Below the pieces are notes generated by a model. That model saw only the letters and a program-made list of their open reading frames with translations, searched no databases and had not been told where the DNA came from. Shown here piece by piece: positions 9,339 through 17,602 of a stretch of DNA of 64,000 nt. Within the stretch, counting starts at the first letter, position 1. Every line of letters starts with the position of its first letter. The DNA is from Rhodobacterales bacterium (GTDB lineage: Bacteria > Pseudomonadota > Alphaproteobacteria > Rhizobiales > Stappiaceae). The stretch covers positions 310,001 through 374,000 of the forward strand of contig VIRH01000137.1 of the NCBI GenBank assembly GCA_008107755.1. The letters are read 5' to 3'. The position numbers and the translations under genes are program-made.

Positions 9339-10508
9339 TCAGCTGAGCGGGCTGCGTGCTTCCACCATTCCAACCAGCCAGCTGGATCCGAATGGAATGG
9401 CTTCGTCGTTGAAGTTGTAATAGGGCGAGTGCAGTCCGGCACTGTCACCATTGCCCAGATTGATGAAGGCACCCGGTCGCTTTTGCAGGAAGTACGCGAA
9501 ATCTTCTGCACCCATGGACGGTGGCATATCGTCATCGACATTCTCGGCGCCGACGATTTCACGGGCAACGGCCACGGCTGCCTCCATTGAATCAGGGTCA
9601 TTCACCGTGACCGGATAGCCTGGGGTGAACGAGAACTCGATCTTGACGTTGGCACTCAGCGCAATACCGGCACAGATTTCGCCGATCCGTTTTTCGGCAA
9701 ACGTCATCATGTCATCACTGAGTGCGCGCACCGTGCCGGTGATTTCTACCGTTTCCGGGATCACGTTTCTGGCGGTCGAATCCGACGTCAGGTTTGTCAG
9801 CGAAATGACGAGCGACTCGAGCGGATCGGCATTGCGCGAGACAATGGTCTGGCAGGCCATGATGATCTGCGCAGCCACCGGCATTGGGTCAATGCAATCG
9901 TGCGGCTCTGCAGCATGACCGCCCTTGCCCGTGATCTTGATGGTCGGGTTGCCGACCGCTGCCATGTTCGGGCCTGCGCGACCGGCAAAACTGCCAACCG
10001 GCCTCCCAGGCCAGCTGTGCATGCCGTAGACTTCATCAATGCTCCAGCGCTCCATAAGCCCATCTTCCAGCATGCAGCGCGCACCAAAGCACCCCTCTTC
10101 ACCGGGCTGGAAAATCAGAACAGCCTGGCCGGCGAAATTGCGGGTTTCCGAAAGGTATTTGGCCGCACCGAGCAGCATGGCCGTATGACCATCATGACCA
10201 CAGGCATGCATCTTACCCTGATTTACGGAGGCATACTCGACACCGGTCAGTTCGGTGATCGGCAGGGCGTCCATATCAGCGCGCAGCGCAATGGACCTGC
10301 CTTCGCCTCCGCGTCCCTTGATGACAGCGACAACGCCGGTCCTGCCAACGTTTTCAACGACTTCGTCACAGCCAAAGGATCTTAGAAGTTCAGCAACTTT
10401 GCCGGCCGTGCGCGTTTCTGTGAAACCCAGTTCAGGATTGGCGTGGATGTCACGGCGCCATGCACTGATTTCCGAAAGCAAATCGGCAAAGCGATTCTTG
10501 ATTGCCAT
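9339..10508 (-). CDS. M20 family amidohydrolase (hippurate hydrolase-like)
   Basis: Cytoplasmic metal-dependent amidohydrolase of the M20/M40 (IAA-amino acid or hippurate hydrolase, HipO-like) family, 389 residues, normal length. Visible features are the first half of the binuclear metal site HACGHDGH, the catalytic FQPGEEG, a MHSWPG block, and the dimerisation domain in the middle (GKGGHAAEPHD). ATG at 10508 has AAGGA 9 bases upstream. Known members remove an acyl group from N-acyl amino acids or cleave short peptides. Close to a peptide importer and a CocE-type hydrolase, it may act in the same pathway, but it is a separate transcription unit and its substrate is unknown. Confidence 0.9.
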   Translation of the reverse strand: MAIKNRFADLLSEISAWRRDIHANPELGFTETRTAGKVAELLRSFGCDEVVENVGRTGVVAVIKGRGGEGRSIALRADMDALPITELTGVEYASVNQGKMHACGHDGHTAMLLGAAKYLSETRNFAGQAVLIFQPGEEGCFGARCMLEDGLMERWSIDEVYGMHSWPGRPVGSFAGRAGPNMAAVGNPTIKITGKGGHAAEPHDCIDPMPVAAQIIMACQTIVSRNADPLESLVISLTNLTSDSTARNVIPETVEITGTVRALSDDMMTFAEKRIGEICAGIALSANVKIEFSFTPGYPVTVNDPDSMEAAVAVAREIVGAENVDDDMPPSMGAEDFAYFLQKRPGAFINLGNGDSAGLHSPYYNFNDEAIPFGSSWLVGMVEARSPLS

Positions 10509-10741
10509 AAGGCATTTCCTTGCAGTTTATGAGTATTGATGGACGATGGCGTGAAGGATCTGACATGGACGGCTATCGCCTCCGTCGCGGCGCAGCTTCT
10601 CTGCCCCCAGAGAGAGCAAGTCAACCCCAGTTTGTCCGGTCCAGGCATTCGATGGATGGAATCCAGGCTGTAAATGCATGAATTGAGCGGGGCGCATGAG
10701 GCGTGACCGAATAGTGAATAGCTCCGGGCTTTCTGAACGCC

Positions 10742-10970
10742 CTAAGCTTTCATTTTCTGCTGCCGCTCGAACCCGACGGCTGACAGCCTTCCGTTCCTGA
10801 CGCGCTTCCGCTCGGGTCGTAGAACATCCTGATTTAAAATAAGAAATCCTGACCGGGTACGACCCCGGTCCCGTCTGCTCGGCACCGTGTCCGCTCGCGC
10901 TTCAACAGGTTGAAGACGCTCTCGGCAAATGCGTTGCCATGACAGTTCCCGCCTCGGGACGGATGGCATG
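10742..10970 (-). pseudogene. Remnant of an IS3-family transposase (OrfB 3' end)
   Basis: Read on the minus strand, one frame gives GGNCHGNAFAESVFNLLKRE, matching the conserved end of IS3 OrfB around the last catalytic Glu (usual form N.C.DNA..ESF...LK.E). After a stop and frameshifts another frame gives RVRNGRLSAVGFERQQKMKA, which matches the last 20 residues of these transposases. The central DDE part and OrfA are missing, and the Asp of the C.DNA motif is Gly, so the element is dead. It abuts the end of the zinc transporter gene and marks the left edge of an accessory patch. No terminal repeats were found. Confidence 0.8.
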
Positions 10971-11975
10971 TCACCCCTCCTGCGCCGCGACTGCCGCCAC
11001 CTCGACGGTCACATGCTCCATCCCGGTCGTCTCGCGCACGCGGGCCTTCACGGCGCGGCGCACGTCGTCCGCCGCCGCGCCGGGCGCGAGCTCAACCTCC
11101 AGCGTGGCCATGGGACGCTCCTGCGTGATCGACCAGGCATGGAGGTGATGGGCGCGCGCGACACCCGGCAACGTGGCTTCCAGATCGGCCGAGACGGCGC
11201 GGGTGTCGAAGCCAGAGGGCGCGCCTTCGAGCAGGATGTGCCCGCTCTCGCGCACAACGGCCCAGGCCGAGCGCAAGATGACGAGGGCGACCAGCACCGA
11301 CAGGATCGGATCGATGGGGGTCCAGCCTGTCCAGATGATGATGAGCGAGGCCGCAATCGCCGCGACCGAGCCCAGCATATCGCCCATGACGTGCAGGGCG
11401 GCTGCGCGTACGTTGAGGTTGTCGCCCCCGGCGCGGCTGAGCACCCAGAAGGCCAGGACGTTCACCACGAGCCCGCCCACGGCGACCCAGAGCATCAGCC
11501 CGCCCAGCACCTCGTGCGGATCGCGCAGCCGCTGGACGGCTTCGAAGAAGATCCATCCCGCAACGGCAAAGAGTGTGATCCCGTTCACGAAGGCGGCCAG
11601 AACCGAGAGGCGGTCGAAGCCATAGGTCCGCTTCCAGTCCGCCGGTCGCCGCGCCAGTCGGAATGCGACCCAGGCCAGTACGAGCGAGGCGAAGTCGGTC
11701 AGCATGTGTCCCGCGTCGGCCAGAAGCGCGAGCGATCCGGAAACGAGACCGCCGATGACCTCCGCGCCCATGAAGCCGCCCGTCAGGACCGCGGCGATGA
11801 GGATGGCGCGTTCCTTGGATCGACGTGCCTCGGGCGAGTCGTTGGCCGAGAGGGTCGGTCCGTGCGAGTGGCCCGCGTGCACATGCCCATGGTCGTGCGT
11901 GTGCCCATGGTCGTGCGTGTGCCGATGGTCGTGCGTGTGCCGATGGTCGTGCGTGTGATTGTGTTCCGCCCCCAT
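10971..11975 (-). CDS. Cation diffusion facilitator, zinc/cadmium/cobalt efflux (CzcD/ZitB type)
   Basis: Inner-membrane proton/metal antiporter of about 334 residues, six transmembrane helices. The two HxxxD metal motifs are visible: ADAGHMLTDFASL in helix II and LHVMGDMLG in helix V. The N-terminus is a His-rich tract (repeated HTHDH, about residues 5-35) encoded by an 18-bp tandem repeat; such tracts bind Zn(II) before transport. ATG at 11975 has GGAGG upstream; an ORF running further upstream is artificial. The start shares one base with the stop of a 57-codon leader ORF. A divergent MerR regulator and a MerR-type promoter stand upstream, so it should be induced by excess metal, most likely zinc. 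Confidence 0.92.
   Translation of the reverse strand: MGAEHNHTHDHRHTHDHRHTHDHGHTHDHGHVHAGHSHGPTLSANDSPEARRSKERAILIAAVLTGGFMGAEVIGGLVSGSLALLADAGHMLTDFASLVLAWVAFRLARRPADWKRTYGFDRLSVLAAFVNGITLFAVAGWIFFEAVQRLRDPHEVLGGLMLWVAVGGLVVNVLAFWVLSRAGGDNLNVRAAALHVMGDMLGSVAAIAASLIIIWTGWTPIDPILSVLVALVILRSAWAVVRESGHILLEGAPSGFDTRAVSADLEATLPGVARAHHLHAWSITQERPMATLEVELAPGAAADDVRRAVKARVRETTGMEHVTVEVAAVAAQEG
11885..11956 (-). repeat. Four tandem 18-bp units encoding the His-rich tract
   Basis: Four consecutive near-identical 18-base units (plus strand GCC[C/G]ATGGTCGTGCGTGT) lie inside the CDF gene. The unit length is a multiple of three, so copy number changes keep the frame and alter the number of HTHDH(G/R) metal-binding repeats. 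Units 1-2 and units 3-4 differ by one base, which suggests stepwise duplication. Confidence 0.9.
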
Positions 11976-12148
11976 CACCGCGCCTCCGTCCAGAGACCCG
12001 TGTCCGCCGGGCGTGCAGCGCGCCCGCTGCCGGGGATGGGAGGCACGCGTCCATGGCGGATGTCGGCGACGCGGGCGTCCATCCGGTGGCGGATCGCGGA
12101 GGCGTCGAAGTCCGGCAGTTCGGCATGGTGGAGATGTCGGTCGGTCAT
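11975..12148 (-). CDS. Small 57-residue protein upstream of the CDF gene
   Basis: Short ORF beginning MTDRHLHHAELPDFDASAIR and ending at a TGA that shares one base with the ATG of the CDF gene, so translation is likely coupled. It starts 33 bases after the -10 of the MerR-type promoter, so it would be the first gene on that mRNA. The first ten residues hold three His (RHLHH), compatible with metal binding, and the rest is Arg/Pro-rich. No family is recognised. It could be a real metal-related small protein or a translational leader controlling CDF synthesis. Confidence 0.5.
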   Translation of the reverse strand: MTDRHLHHAELPDFDASAIRHRMDARVADIRHGRVPPIPGSGRAARPADTGLWTEAR

Positions 12149-12158
12149 GGCGGCGCTC

Positions 12159-12188
12159 TTGAGTCGTTTCGTCTCCAGGGCGTATACG
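12159..12188 (+). promoter_or_regulatory. Overlapping promoter for the merR gene
   Basis: On the plus strand TTGAGT (12159-12164) and TATACG (12183-12188) are spaced by 18 bases. The -10 overlaps that of the divergent CDF promoter, and the MerR dyad lies just downstream, so the regulator would repress its own synthesis. Confidence 0.5.
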
Positions 12189-12211
12189 ACCTACAGCGAC
12201 TGTAGCTTCAA
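12181..12211 (-). promoter_or_regulatory. MerR-type metal-responsive promoter for the CDF operon
   Basis: On the minus strand, -35 TTGAAG (12206-12211) and -10 TATACG (12181-12186) are separated by 19 bases, the overlong spacer typical of MerR-activated promoters. The spacer contains a perfect dyad CTACAG-TCG-CTGTAG (12191-12205), the expected binding site of the divergent regulator, which would untwist the DNA when metal is bound. Confidence 0.8.
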
Positions 12212-12223
12212 GGGGTAAACGCG

Positions 12224-12646
12224 ATGCACGGCCATTCCATCGGCGAGTTGTCAAGGCGTACGGGCGTGAAGGTGACGACGATCCGCTACTATGAGGGGCG
12301 AGGTCTCCTGCCCGACCCCGGCCGCACGGACGGGGGGCAACGCCGCTACGGCGATGCCGAGTTGGACCGGCTGTCCTTCATCGCCCATGCCCGGCAACTC
12401 GGCTTCGACCTGGACGCCATCGCCGAACTGATCGCGTTGCAGGAGACACCCCAGGCGGCTCATGGCGACGCACATCGCATCGCGAAGAACCGGATTACCG
12501 AAGTCCGTGACCGGATCGAGCGGTTGCGGCGGCTGGAGGTGGAACTGGTGCGCGTCTTGAATGCCTGCGACGGTCATTCTGATGGGCAACCCTGCCGAGT
12601 GCTGCACGCCCTCGCCGACCACCAAGCTTGCCGCGGCGAGCACTGA
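12224..12646 (+). CDS. MerR family metal-responsive regulator (ZntR/CadR-like)
   Basis: 140 residues. The N-terminal winged helix-turn-helix is classic MerR (GELSRRTGVKVTTIRYYEGRGLL, with RRYGDAELDRLSFI following), then the long dimerisation helix, then a C-terminal metal loop. Cys115, His118 and Cys124 align roughly with the C-terminal zinc ligands of ZntR; the usual Cys near position 79 is missing, with His80 nearby, and a further Cys136 lies in the tail. ATG at 12224 has AAGGGG 8 bases upstream. Divergent from the CDF gene, over a 19-bp-spacer promoter, so it should activate efflux on zinc (or cadmium/lead) excess. Exact metal choice is inferred. Confidence 0.88.
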   Translation: MHGHSIGELSRRTGVKVTTIRYYEGRGLLPDPGRTDGGQRRYGDAELDRLSFIAHARQLGFDLDAIAELIALQETPQAAHGDAHRIAKNRITEVRDRIERLRRLEVELVRVLNACDGHSDGQPCRVLHALADHQACRGEH

Positions 12647-13030
12647 GACGGTGCCGATGGGTGCAGTCTGGCAACAGGACTGCGCAACACACCTTCGGCG
12701 TCTCACTGGGCTATGAGACGGGGTTTGGGGCGACACCCGGCGCGGCCTCGGGTGCACATGAAACGCTGGCTGCGGTCGACCTCCTGTCTGCCGGAACGGC
12801 CAATTGAACACTCCACAGTAGCCTGTCGTTTGGGCTCAACGCTGACGTGCGGCAATGCGGGAGGCTCGCCCTATCAATCTTTCAACTGCTTAAAACCGGA
12901 TCCCGGAAGCCGACGTTCATTCTGACCGCAGCGAATTAGCGGGATGGGGTGGAAAGCGGACGTTTGCTTCGGTGCGAACTAGCTTCAGTTATGCGAGACT
13001 GAGCAGTCCTCGACAGCGCTACGCTGAATG
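12647..13030. other. Gene-poor spacer between merR and the MFS gene
   Basis: About 380 bases in which I see no gene, tRNA, clear terminator or intact repeat. Short open frames lack start signals. It joins two unrelated regulator/transporter pairs within the accessory patch and may be scar DNA from past insertions. Confidence 0.5.
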
Positions 13031-14242
13031 TCAGTTGCGTCTGTCGGTTGCAGTGTTTGCGTGCCGTTTCAGCAACGCGCGATGTTTCGGCAAGAAACTC
13101 GCAGCGACCAGAACCATTACCGCCGCCACTGCGAGCCCGGGATACAGCCAGCCGAACCCGAAACCTTTGCCTTGCAATAGGGCGATCAACGGCACCGCGG
13201 CCGATCCGATGCCCAATGACAGAACGTATTCCACGGCCATTATGCGCGACCGTATCGAGGGCGCGAGATAGTGGCCAACCAGCCAACTTGTCACCGGGAT
13301 TTCCGCGAAGATGAAGGTCACCAACGCCATTATCAGAACCAGTGCAGCCCCCCCTGTGGCGCGAGCTAGAAGCATGAGAGACAGCGCTTGCAGACAAAGC
13401 AGAGCGGTTAGGATCGGCCGCGCACCGATCCGGTCCAGAAGCTCTCCGACCGGCAACTGGGCAAAAGCGGCCACCGCAAAGACCGAGCCCGTATAGGCCC
13501 CGATCCAGGCCAAATTGCCGCCCGCACCGATTAGCCGCTCGTCCAAGAATTTCGGCAACGAGACCGTGACTGCGTTGAAGATCAGTCCGCCAAATAGGGC
13601 CGAGACACAGATGACGGCGAAGATGCGGACTTGCGTACTGCGATCTTGCGGCACAGACGCTGGAAAGTCTGCGTCCTTACACTCCCGAGCAGTCCGCTTT
13701 TGGTAGCGGTTCCGCCAGATAAGCAATAGGCCCAACAGTACCGACAGGCTTCCGGGTACAAGAAAGGCTGCGCGCCACCCCAGGGTTTCCGCCAGCACGC
13801 CGGTGACGACGGCCGCCGCGGCCAGCCCCATGTTTCCGAACACCCCGTTGACGGCCAGAGCGCGACCTGTGCGAAAGCCGATCTGCGTGATATGTGCCCC
13901 GCCGACCGGGTGGTAGATTGCCGCAAAGAGACCCAAGGCTCCCAACCCGACTGTCATCGCGAGGGGCCCTTGCGATACTCCAACCGACAAGCATGATCCG
14001 CCGCACCCGAGAAAGAATACCGCGATCAGAGCCATGTGGTCGATGCGGTCCCCCAGCCACCCGGCCGGAAGCGTTCCAAGCGCGAACATAAAGTAGATAG
14101 GTGAACCGAGTAGGAGGACTTCACCATAGCTCTTGTCCCATGCAGGCGCGATAGCAAGCGCTGCTGTCGGGAAGATAAGCAGAAAGAAATGGTCCAGGAA
14201 ATGTGCGGCATTGATGAAGTGAAGAGCTTCGTTACGGGACAT
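13031..14242 (-). CDS. Major facilitator superfamily exporter
   Basis: 403 residues, twelve predicted membrane helices in two halves with a basic central loop (about 180-205). The loop between helices 2 and 3 (GTLPAGWLGDRID) is the MFS signature, and the region around PVGGAHITQIG recalls fosmidomycin-resistance/Fsr-like permeases. ATG at 14242 has GGAG 8 bases upstream. It is divergent from an AraC-type cupin regulator, an arrangement like E. coli nimR-nimT, where the regulator controls an efflux pump. Exported compound unknown. GC is lower than in the neighbouring CDF region, in line with a separate origin. Confidence 0.85.
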   Translation of the reverse strand: MSRNEALHFINAAHFLDHFFLLIFPTAALAIAPAWDKSYGEVLLLGSPIYFMFALGTLPAGWLGDRIDHMALIAVFFLGCGGSCLSVGVSQGPLAMTVGLGALGLFAAIYHPVGGAHITQIGFRTGRALAVNGVFGNMGLAAAAVVTGVLAETLGWRAAFLVPGSLSVLLGLLLIWRNRYQKRTARECKDADFPASVPQDRSTQVRIFAVICVSALFGGLIFNAVTVSLPKFLDERLIGAGGNLAWIGAYTGSVFAVAAFAQLPVGELLDRIGARPILTALLCLQALSLMLLARATGGAALVLIMALVTFIFAEIPVTSWLVGHYLAPSIRSRIMAVEYVLSLGIGSAAVPLIALLQGKGFGFGWLYPGLAVAAVMVLVAASFLPKHRALLKRHANTATDRRN

Positions 14243-14309
14243 CGGTGTACTCCGAGAGAAATCAATTCTTTGATTTCACCTGTCCCCGCAGCTACTGTCT
14301 GTCGACAAA

Positions 14310-15065
14310 ATGACAGATCATACGCCAAATATGCCAAATCTGAATCGGCTGGACCTGGTCGGCTTCGCGCTGACCTATCCGGCGGATACTGAGATCGCCC
14401 CCCACACGCATCCTGCCGGTCAGCTCATTCATGCGATCTCAGGTGCAATGCGCGTCTCGGCTAATGACATGCTCTGGATGCTGCCGGTCGGCCGGGCATT
14501 GTGGATTCCTGCGGACGTAGAACATGCGATCCGGTGCGAGGGCGAAGTCGGGATGCGGACGGTCTATTTGAGTCCGGCCTGTCAGGGGACACCCCCTTCT
14601 CTTCAGCTAATCGCGGTCTCGGCTCTGGCACGCGAGATGCTGGTGCGGCTGGCAGAGGGCGGCGCGAACCATCTGAAGCCTGCTTTCGCCGCGGTTCTTT
14701 TGAGCGAGATCGAGGCCGGTAGCATCGCTCCCTTCTGCTTGCCGATCCCTGCCGAACCGCGCATCGCCGAACTGGCCAGGGCGCTTCGCAAGGATCCGGC
14801 TTCGAGGCGATCGATCTCGGCCTGGGCTAAGCGGCTGGGATTTTCAGAAAGAAACCTGATTCGCACGATCCGCCAGGAAACCGGGATGAGCTTTCGAGAA
14901 CTTCGGCGCCAAACTCGGGTGATGATCGCTATCGAAAGGCTTGCAACCGGCCAATCGGTGACCGGCGTAGCCTGGGATGTCGGCTTCGAAACACCCAGCG
15001 CATTCATCCACGCATTCAGGGTGGTGACCGGCGTGACGCCCCGTCGGTTCATGGCCAATATCTGA
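14310..15065 (+). CDS. AraC family regulator with N-terminal cupin
   Basis: 251 residues. The N-terminal half is an AraC-type cupin (HTHPAGQLIHAISGAMRV...PADVEHAI, about residues 30-80) and the C-terminal half has two helix-turn-helix motifs (SAWAKRLGFSERNLIRTIRQ and GVAWDVGFETPSAFIHAFR), ending PRRFM. The architecture matches the NimR/YdeO-like group of AraC proteins that control divergent drug-efflux genes. It stands 67 bases from the MFS gene in the opposite direction, so that exporter is its likely target. The start codon has no clear ribosome binding site. Confidence 0.88.
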   Translation: MTDHTPNMPNLNRLDLVGFALTYPADTEIAPHTHPAGQLIHAISGAMRVSANDMLWMLPVGRALWIPADVEHAIRCEGEVGMRTVYLSPACQGTPPSLQLIAVSALAREMLVRLAEGGANHLKPAFAAVLLSEIEAGSIAPFCLPIPAEPRIAELARALRKDPASRRSISAWAKRLGFSERNLIRTIRQETGMSFRELRRQTRVMIAIERLATGQSVTGVAWDVGFETPSAFIHAFRVVTGVTPRRFMANI

Positions 15066-15263
15066 GTGCTGTAGTGCAGGCGGAAGCGGACTTGGTTCAG
15101 AAGCGAAGGGGCCTTCCGTTTCAGGGCCTGGCGAGCGAACGCGCGGAAGCCTCTTCCGGGCTGCGGCCCCTTGAAAAGGAAAATGCGGCCAAAGGCATTG
15201 GAACCGGACGTCCGAACCACCGTCGCGCATCGCGTCGGGTGTCAGGTCATGACGTGAGCGCTA

Positions 15264-15797
15264 TCAGGGCTCCGGCAAGCCCGCCGGGTCGAAGTTGCAC
15301 ATTTCGGCGGCCCGGGCGAGGCTTTCGTTGAAACCCGCTGGAGAGAAGAGGCCATAGAGCCATGTTTCACCGAGGTCTTCCCGCTCGACGGCAATATCGA
15401 TCGAGCGCTGCGCATTCGACACGGCGGCGATCATGTCTTTCACGAACCCGGAGGTCATCGAAAGGCTGTTCGGGTTGGCCTGTCCGTCGGGGAACATTTC
15501 CTCGCCCAGCCAGATCTCTTCATCGTCGACGGAAATCAGAACCGTGTCCGTGTCGTTCCAGGGGGCGTCTTCATTCTCGGTGTACGGGGCGTATTCGTAG
15601 GTAAAGCCGGCGTTGTAGCCTTTGACATCGAAGCTGAACTGCAGGGACCCGGAGGTGTCGCGCGCGGCGGCGTTGTTGTAGACAAGACAGGTTCCGCCGA
15701 TCCTTGCTGCCTCCCAGTCGCCACTCGAAAACGGTGCGGCTGCCACTGTTGTCGCCGGCAAGAGGGCAAGCATCGAGACCAGCGCTATTACTTTCAT
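15264..15797 (-). CDS. Secreted hypothetical protein (IalB-like features)
   Basis: 177 residues starting MKVIALVSMLALLPATTVAAAP, a clean Sec signal peptide, with AAGGGA 8 bases before the ATG; a longer frame upstream is not needed. The mature part has one Cys near the start (GGTCLVY) and one near the end (AEMCNFD), probably a disulfide, and a GDWEAA opening that recalls invasion-associated locus B (IalB) type periplasmic proteins. The middle is acidic and strand-rich. I do not recognise a characterised homologue. Likely periplasmic; role unknown. It is a single gene, tail to tail with the AraC gene. Confidence 0.75.
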   Translation of the reverse strand: MKVIALVSMLALLPATTVAAAPFSSGDWEAARIGGTCLVYNNAAARDTSGSLQFSFDVKGYNAGFTYEYAPYTENEDAPWNDTDTVLISVDDEEIWLGEEMFPDGQANPNSLSMTSGFVKDMIAAVSNAQRSIDIAVEREDLGETWLYGLFSPAGFNESLARAAEMCNFDPAGLPEP

Positions 15798-16094
15798 TCC
15801 GCAATTCCCTTGTTCAATTCCAAGTGCGAAAACCGACTCCCCCCCGGTTTTCCGGTTCCAGCGTGTCTTTCCAGTCTTGCCGTGCGCTGTGCACGGCAGG
15901 CCGTGCCACGGCCGGAACCCGGTTACCATGCGTAAAGGCAAACTCTTGACGTTTCGCGAAGCTCAAGCGGGGACAGCCGGAAAACGTGCGCGCCGCCCTC
16001 TGAAACGCGCATTTGGTGCTCTGACGGCCATGTTTTTCCGGGATTGCGTGGATATTGGCTTTCCAAAGCAGGTCATACCCGTCACGGTGCGCCG
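15798..16094. other. Intergenic region between two divergent genes
   Basis: About 300 bases carrying the promoters of the secreted protein (-) and the aminopropyltransferase-like gene (+). A hairpin GCCGTGC / GCACGGC (15879-15897, 5-base loop) is the only clear structure. No gene seen. Confidence 0.5.
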
Positions 16095-16820
16095 ATGAGT
16101 GCAATGTTTGAAGAACTGGACTACGCGCCGACGCCCATCGGCGCAATTTCCCTGCGCCGCAGACACATTCTAGCGCTGAAGACCGACGTCTTCGAGATCC
16201 TGCTCGGCGAAGAGCACCTGATGTCGAGCCTCTTTACAGCCTCGGAAATCGCGCTGGCCGACAAGGGGCTTGCGGCGGTGACCGGCGGCGAACTGGACGT
16301 TCTGGTCGGAGGCCTCGGCCTCGGCTACACCGCCCGGGCCGCACTGGCCCATGAGACCGTGGCCGATCTTACCGTCGTCGACCTTCTGGAACCGGTCATC
16401 CGCTGGCACCGGGAAGGGCTGGTGCCGATGAAGACGGAACTGGCAGACGACCCGCGCTGCCGGCTGGTGCAGGGCGATTTCTTTGCCATGGCCGCTTCGC
16501 AGGCAGGCTTCGATACCGACAGGCCGGCGCGGTGCTACGACGCCATCCTGATCGACATCGACCACACGCCCGAGCGGCTGCTGCACGGCGGATCGCAGGG
16601 GTTCTACACACCGGAGGGCCTGCGCGCCCTGCAGCGGTTCGTCAAACCTGGTGGGGTCGTCGGCCTCTGGTCGGACGAAGCGCCGGATGAGGCCATCACG
16701 GCCCTGCTCGGCAAGGCGTACGATGAAGCCTGGGCCGAACCTGTCGTCTTTGAAAACCCGCTCCAGGACGGGCGCCCCTTCACCCAGGCGGTCTATCTGG
16801 GGCGCAAGGCCCGCAGTTGA
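16095..16820 (+). CDS. Spermidine synthase-like protein
   Basis: About 241 residues with a Rossmann methyltransferase-type core as in polyamine aminopropyltransferases: LVGGLGLGYTARAAL (SAM/dcSAM loop), VVDLLEPVIRWHR, and YDAILIDIDHTPERLL at the position of the catalytic Asp region. It is shorter at the N-terminus than SpeE, as in the stand-alone 'spermidine synthase-like' proteins of alphaproteobacteria whose substrate is not known. ATG at 16095 or 16104 is possible; there is no strong ribosome binding site. The gene ends 3 bases from the stop of a convergent nuclease-like gene. Confidence 0.8.
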   Translation: MSAMFEELDYAPTPIGAISLRRRHILALKTDVFEILLGEEHLMSSLFTASEIALADKGLAAVTGGELDVLVGGLGLGYTARAALAHETVADLTVVDLLEPVIRWHREGLVPMKTELADDPRCRLVQGDFFAMAASQAGFDTDRPARCYDAILIDIDHTPERLLHGGSQGFYTPEGLRALQRFVKPGGVVGLWSDEAPDEAITALLGKAYDEAWAEPVVFENPLQDGRPFTQAVYLGRKARS

Positions 16821-16823
16821 CCT

Positions 16824-17498
16824 CTAGCCGGTCGTCTCTGCCCAGTCGCTCACCGACTCCCGCCCTTTCGGCGTGAGAGCGTAGATGCCGCGCTCCAGGC
16901 GCTCGAACCAGCCGTAGTGGTCGTCCGCCATCATGCGGGTGGCCCGCGAAACGCCGGTTGCCCTGGCGACGTCCGCGCCCCTGGACGGGCCGTTTTCCTC
17001 AAGATGGCGGGCGCAGCGAAGAGCGTCCTGACGATAGGCCGTCACCAGCGTGATGCGGGTCGAGCCGCCGGTGTTGGGGTCGCCGACACGGCGTGAGAAT
17101 TCGCGCAACAGACGGTCCTTGCGCGGTTTCGACTTTCGCGGCGTGAAGGGTGCGGGATCGAGATGCACTTCCACCGGCCCATCCGGCAGGCGCACGGTGA
17201 TGACGCCAAGGCCAAGGCGGCGGGCGAGCTGGAGGTTCCGCTTCAGCGACTGGAGAAACGGACGGCCCTTTCCACGCGCAACAGCAACATAGACCGCGTC
17301 GGTCATCGATTGCCGCGCGATCGCCTGATGAAAGAGGCTCAGGGTGAAGCCGGTCTTCAGTTCCACGATCACCGGATCGGCCCCGTCGCGGCAGGCAACG
17401 ATATCGGCGGAGCCGACCTCGGCTTTCACCTCGTATCCCTGTGCAATGAGATAAGCTTTGACCGGCGGATAGAGTTCGGTTTCCAGAATGCGCCCCAT
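16824..17498 (-). CDS. DUF2161 family predicted PD-(D/E)XK nuclease
   Basis: 224 residues. The N-terminal domain shows a restriction-endonuclease-like core: SADIVACR followed by VIVELKTG (D...ExK) about 15 residues later, then a helix with Gln (HQAIARQSM). This is the DUF2161 (COG5482) family, annotated as a putative phosphodiesterase. The C-terminal part (about 150-224) looks like a winged helix (ARATGVSRATRMMADDHYGWFERLERGIYALTPKG) that could bind DNA. Function is not established. It is followed upstream by a DUF3883 protein on the same strand, 104 bases away. Confidence 0.8.
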   Translation of the reverse strand: MGRILETELYPPVKAYLIAQGYEVKAEVGSADIVACRDGADPVIVELKTGFTLSLFHQAIARQSMTDAVYVAVARGKGRPFLQSLKRNLQLARRLGLGVITVRLPDGPVEVHLDPAPFTPRKSKPRKDRLLREFSRRVGDPNTGGSTRITLVTAYRQDALRCARHLEENGPSRGADVARATGVSRATRMMADDHYGWFERLERGIYALTPKGRESVSDWAETTG

Positions 17499-17602
17499 GC
17501 GCGCATCCTATGCAGCAAGCGGTTTGCGGGCAATCGCCGGCTCGTTGCCTGCGGGCGTAATCCAGAGGATAGAGACCCGCAGGCGCAGGCAGGGCGTTGG
17601 CC

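Noticed and set aside
11885..11956. Tandem repeats as a CRISPR array or satellite
   Set aside because: Units are adjacent without spacers, 18 bp long, in frame and code for histidine repeats.
10971..12254. 427-codon version of the CDF protein
   Set aside because: The first 93 codons are Arg/Pro-rich, cross the MerR promoter and overlap the merR gene; the ATG at 11975 has GGAGG and fits the family.
566..12966. Shared 13-base string AAGCGGACGTTTG (minus near 565-577, plus at 12954-12966) as a mobile-element scar
   Set aside because: A match of 13 bases is expected many times by chance in 64 kb on two strands.
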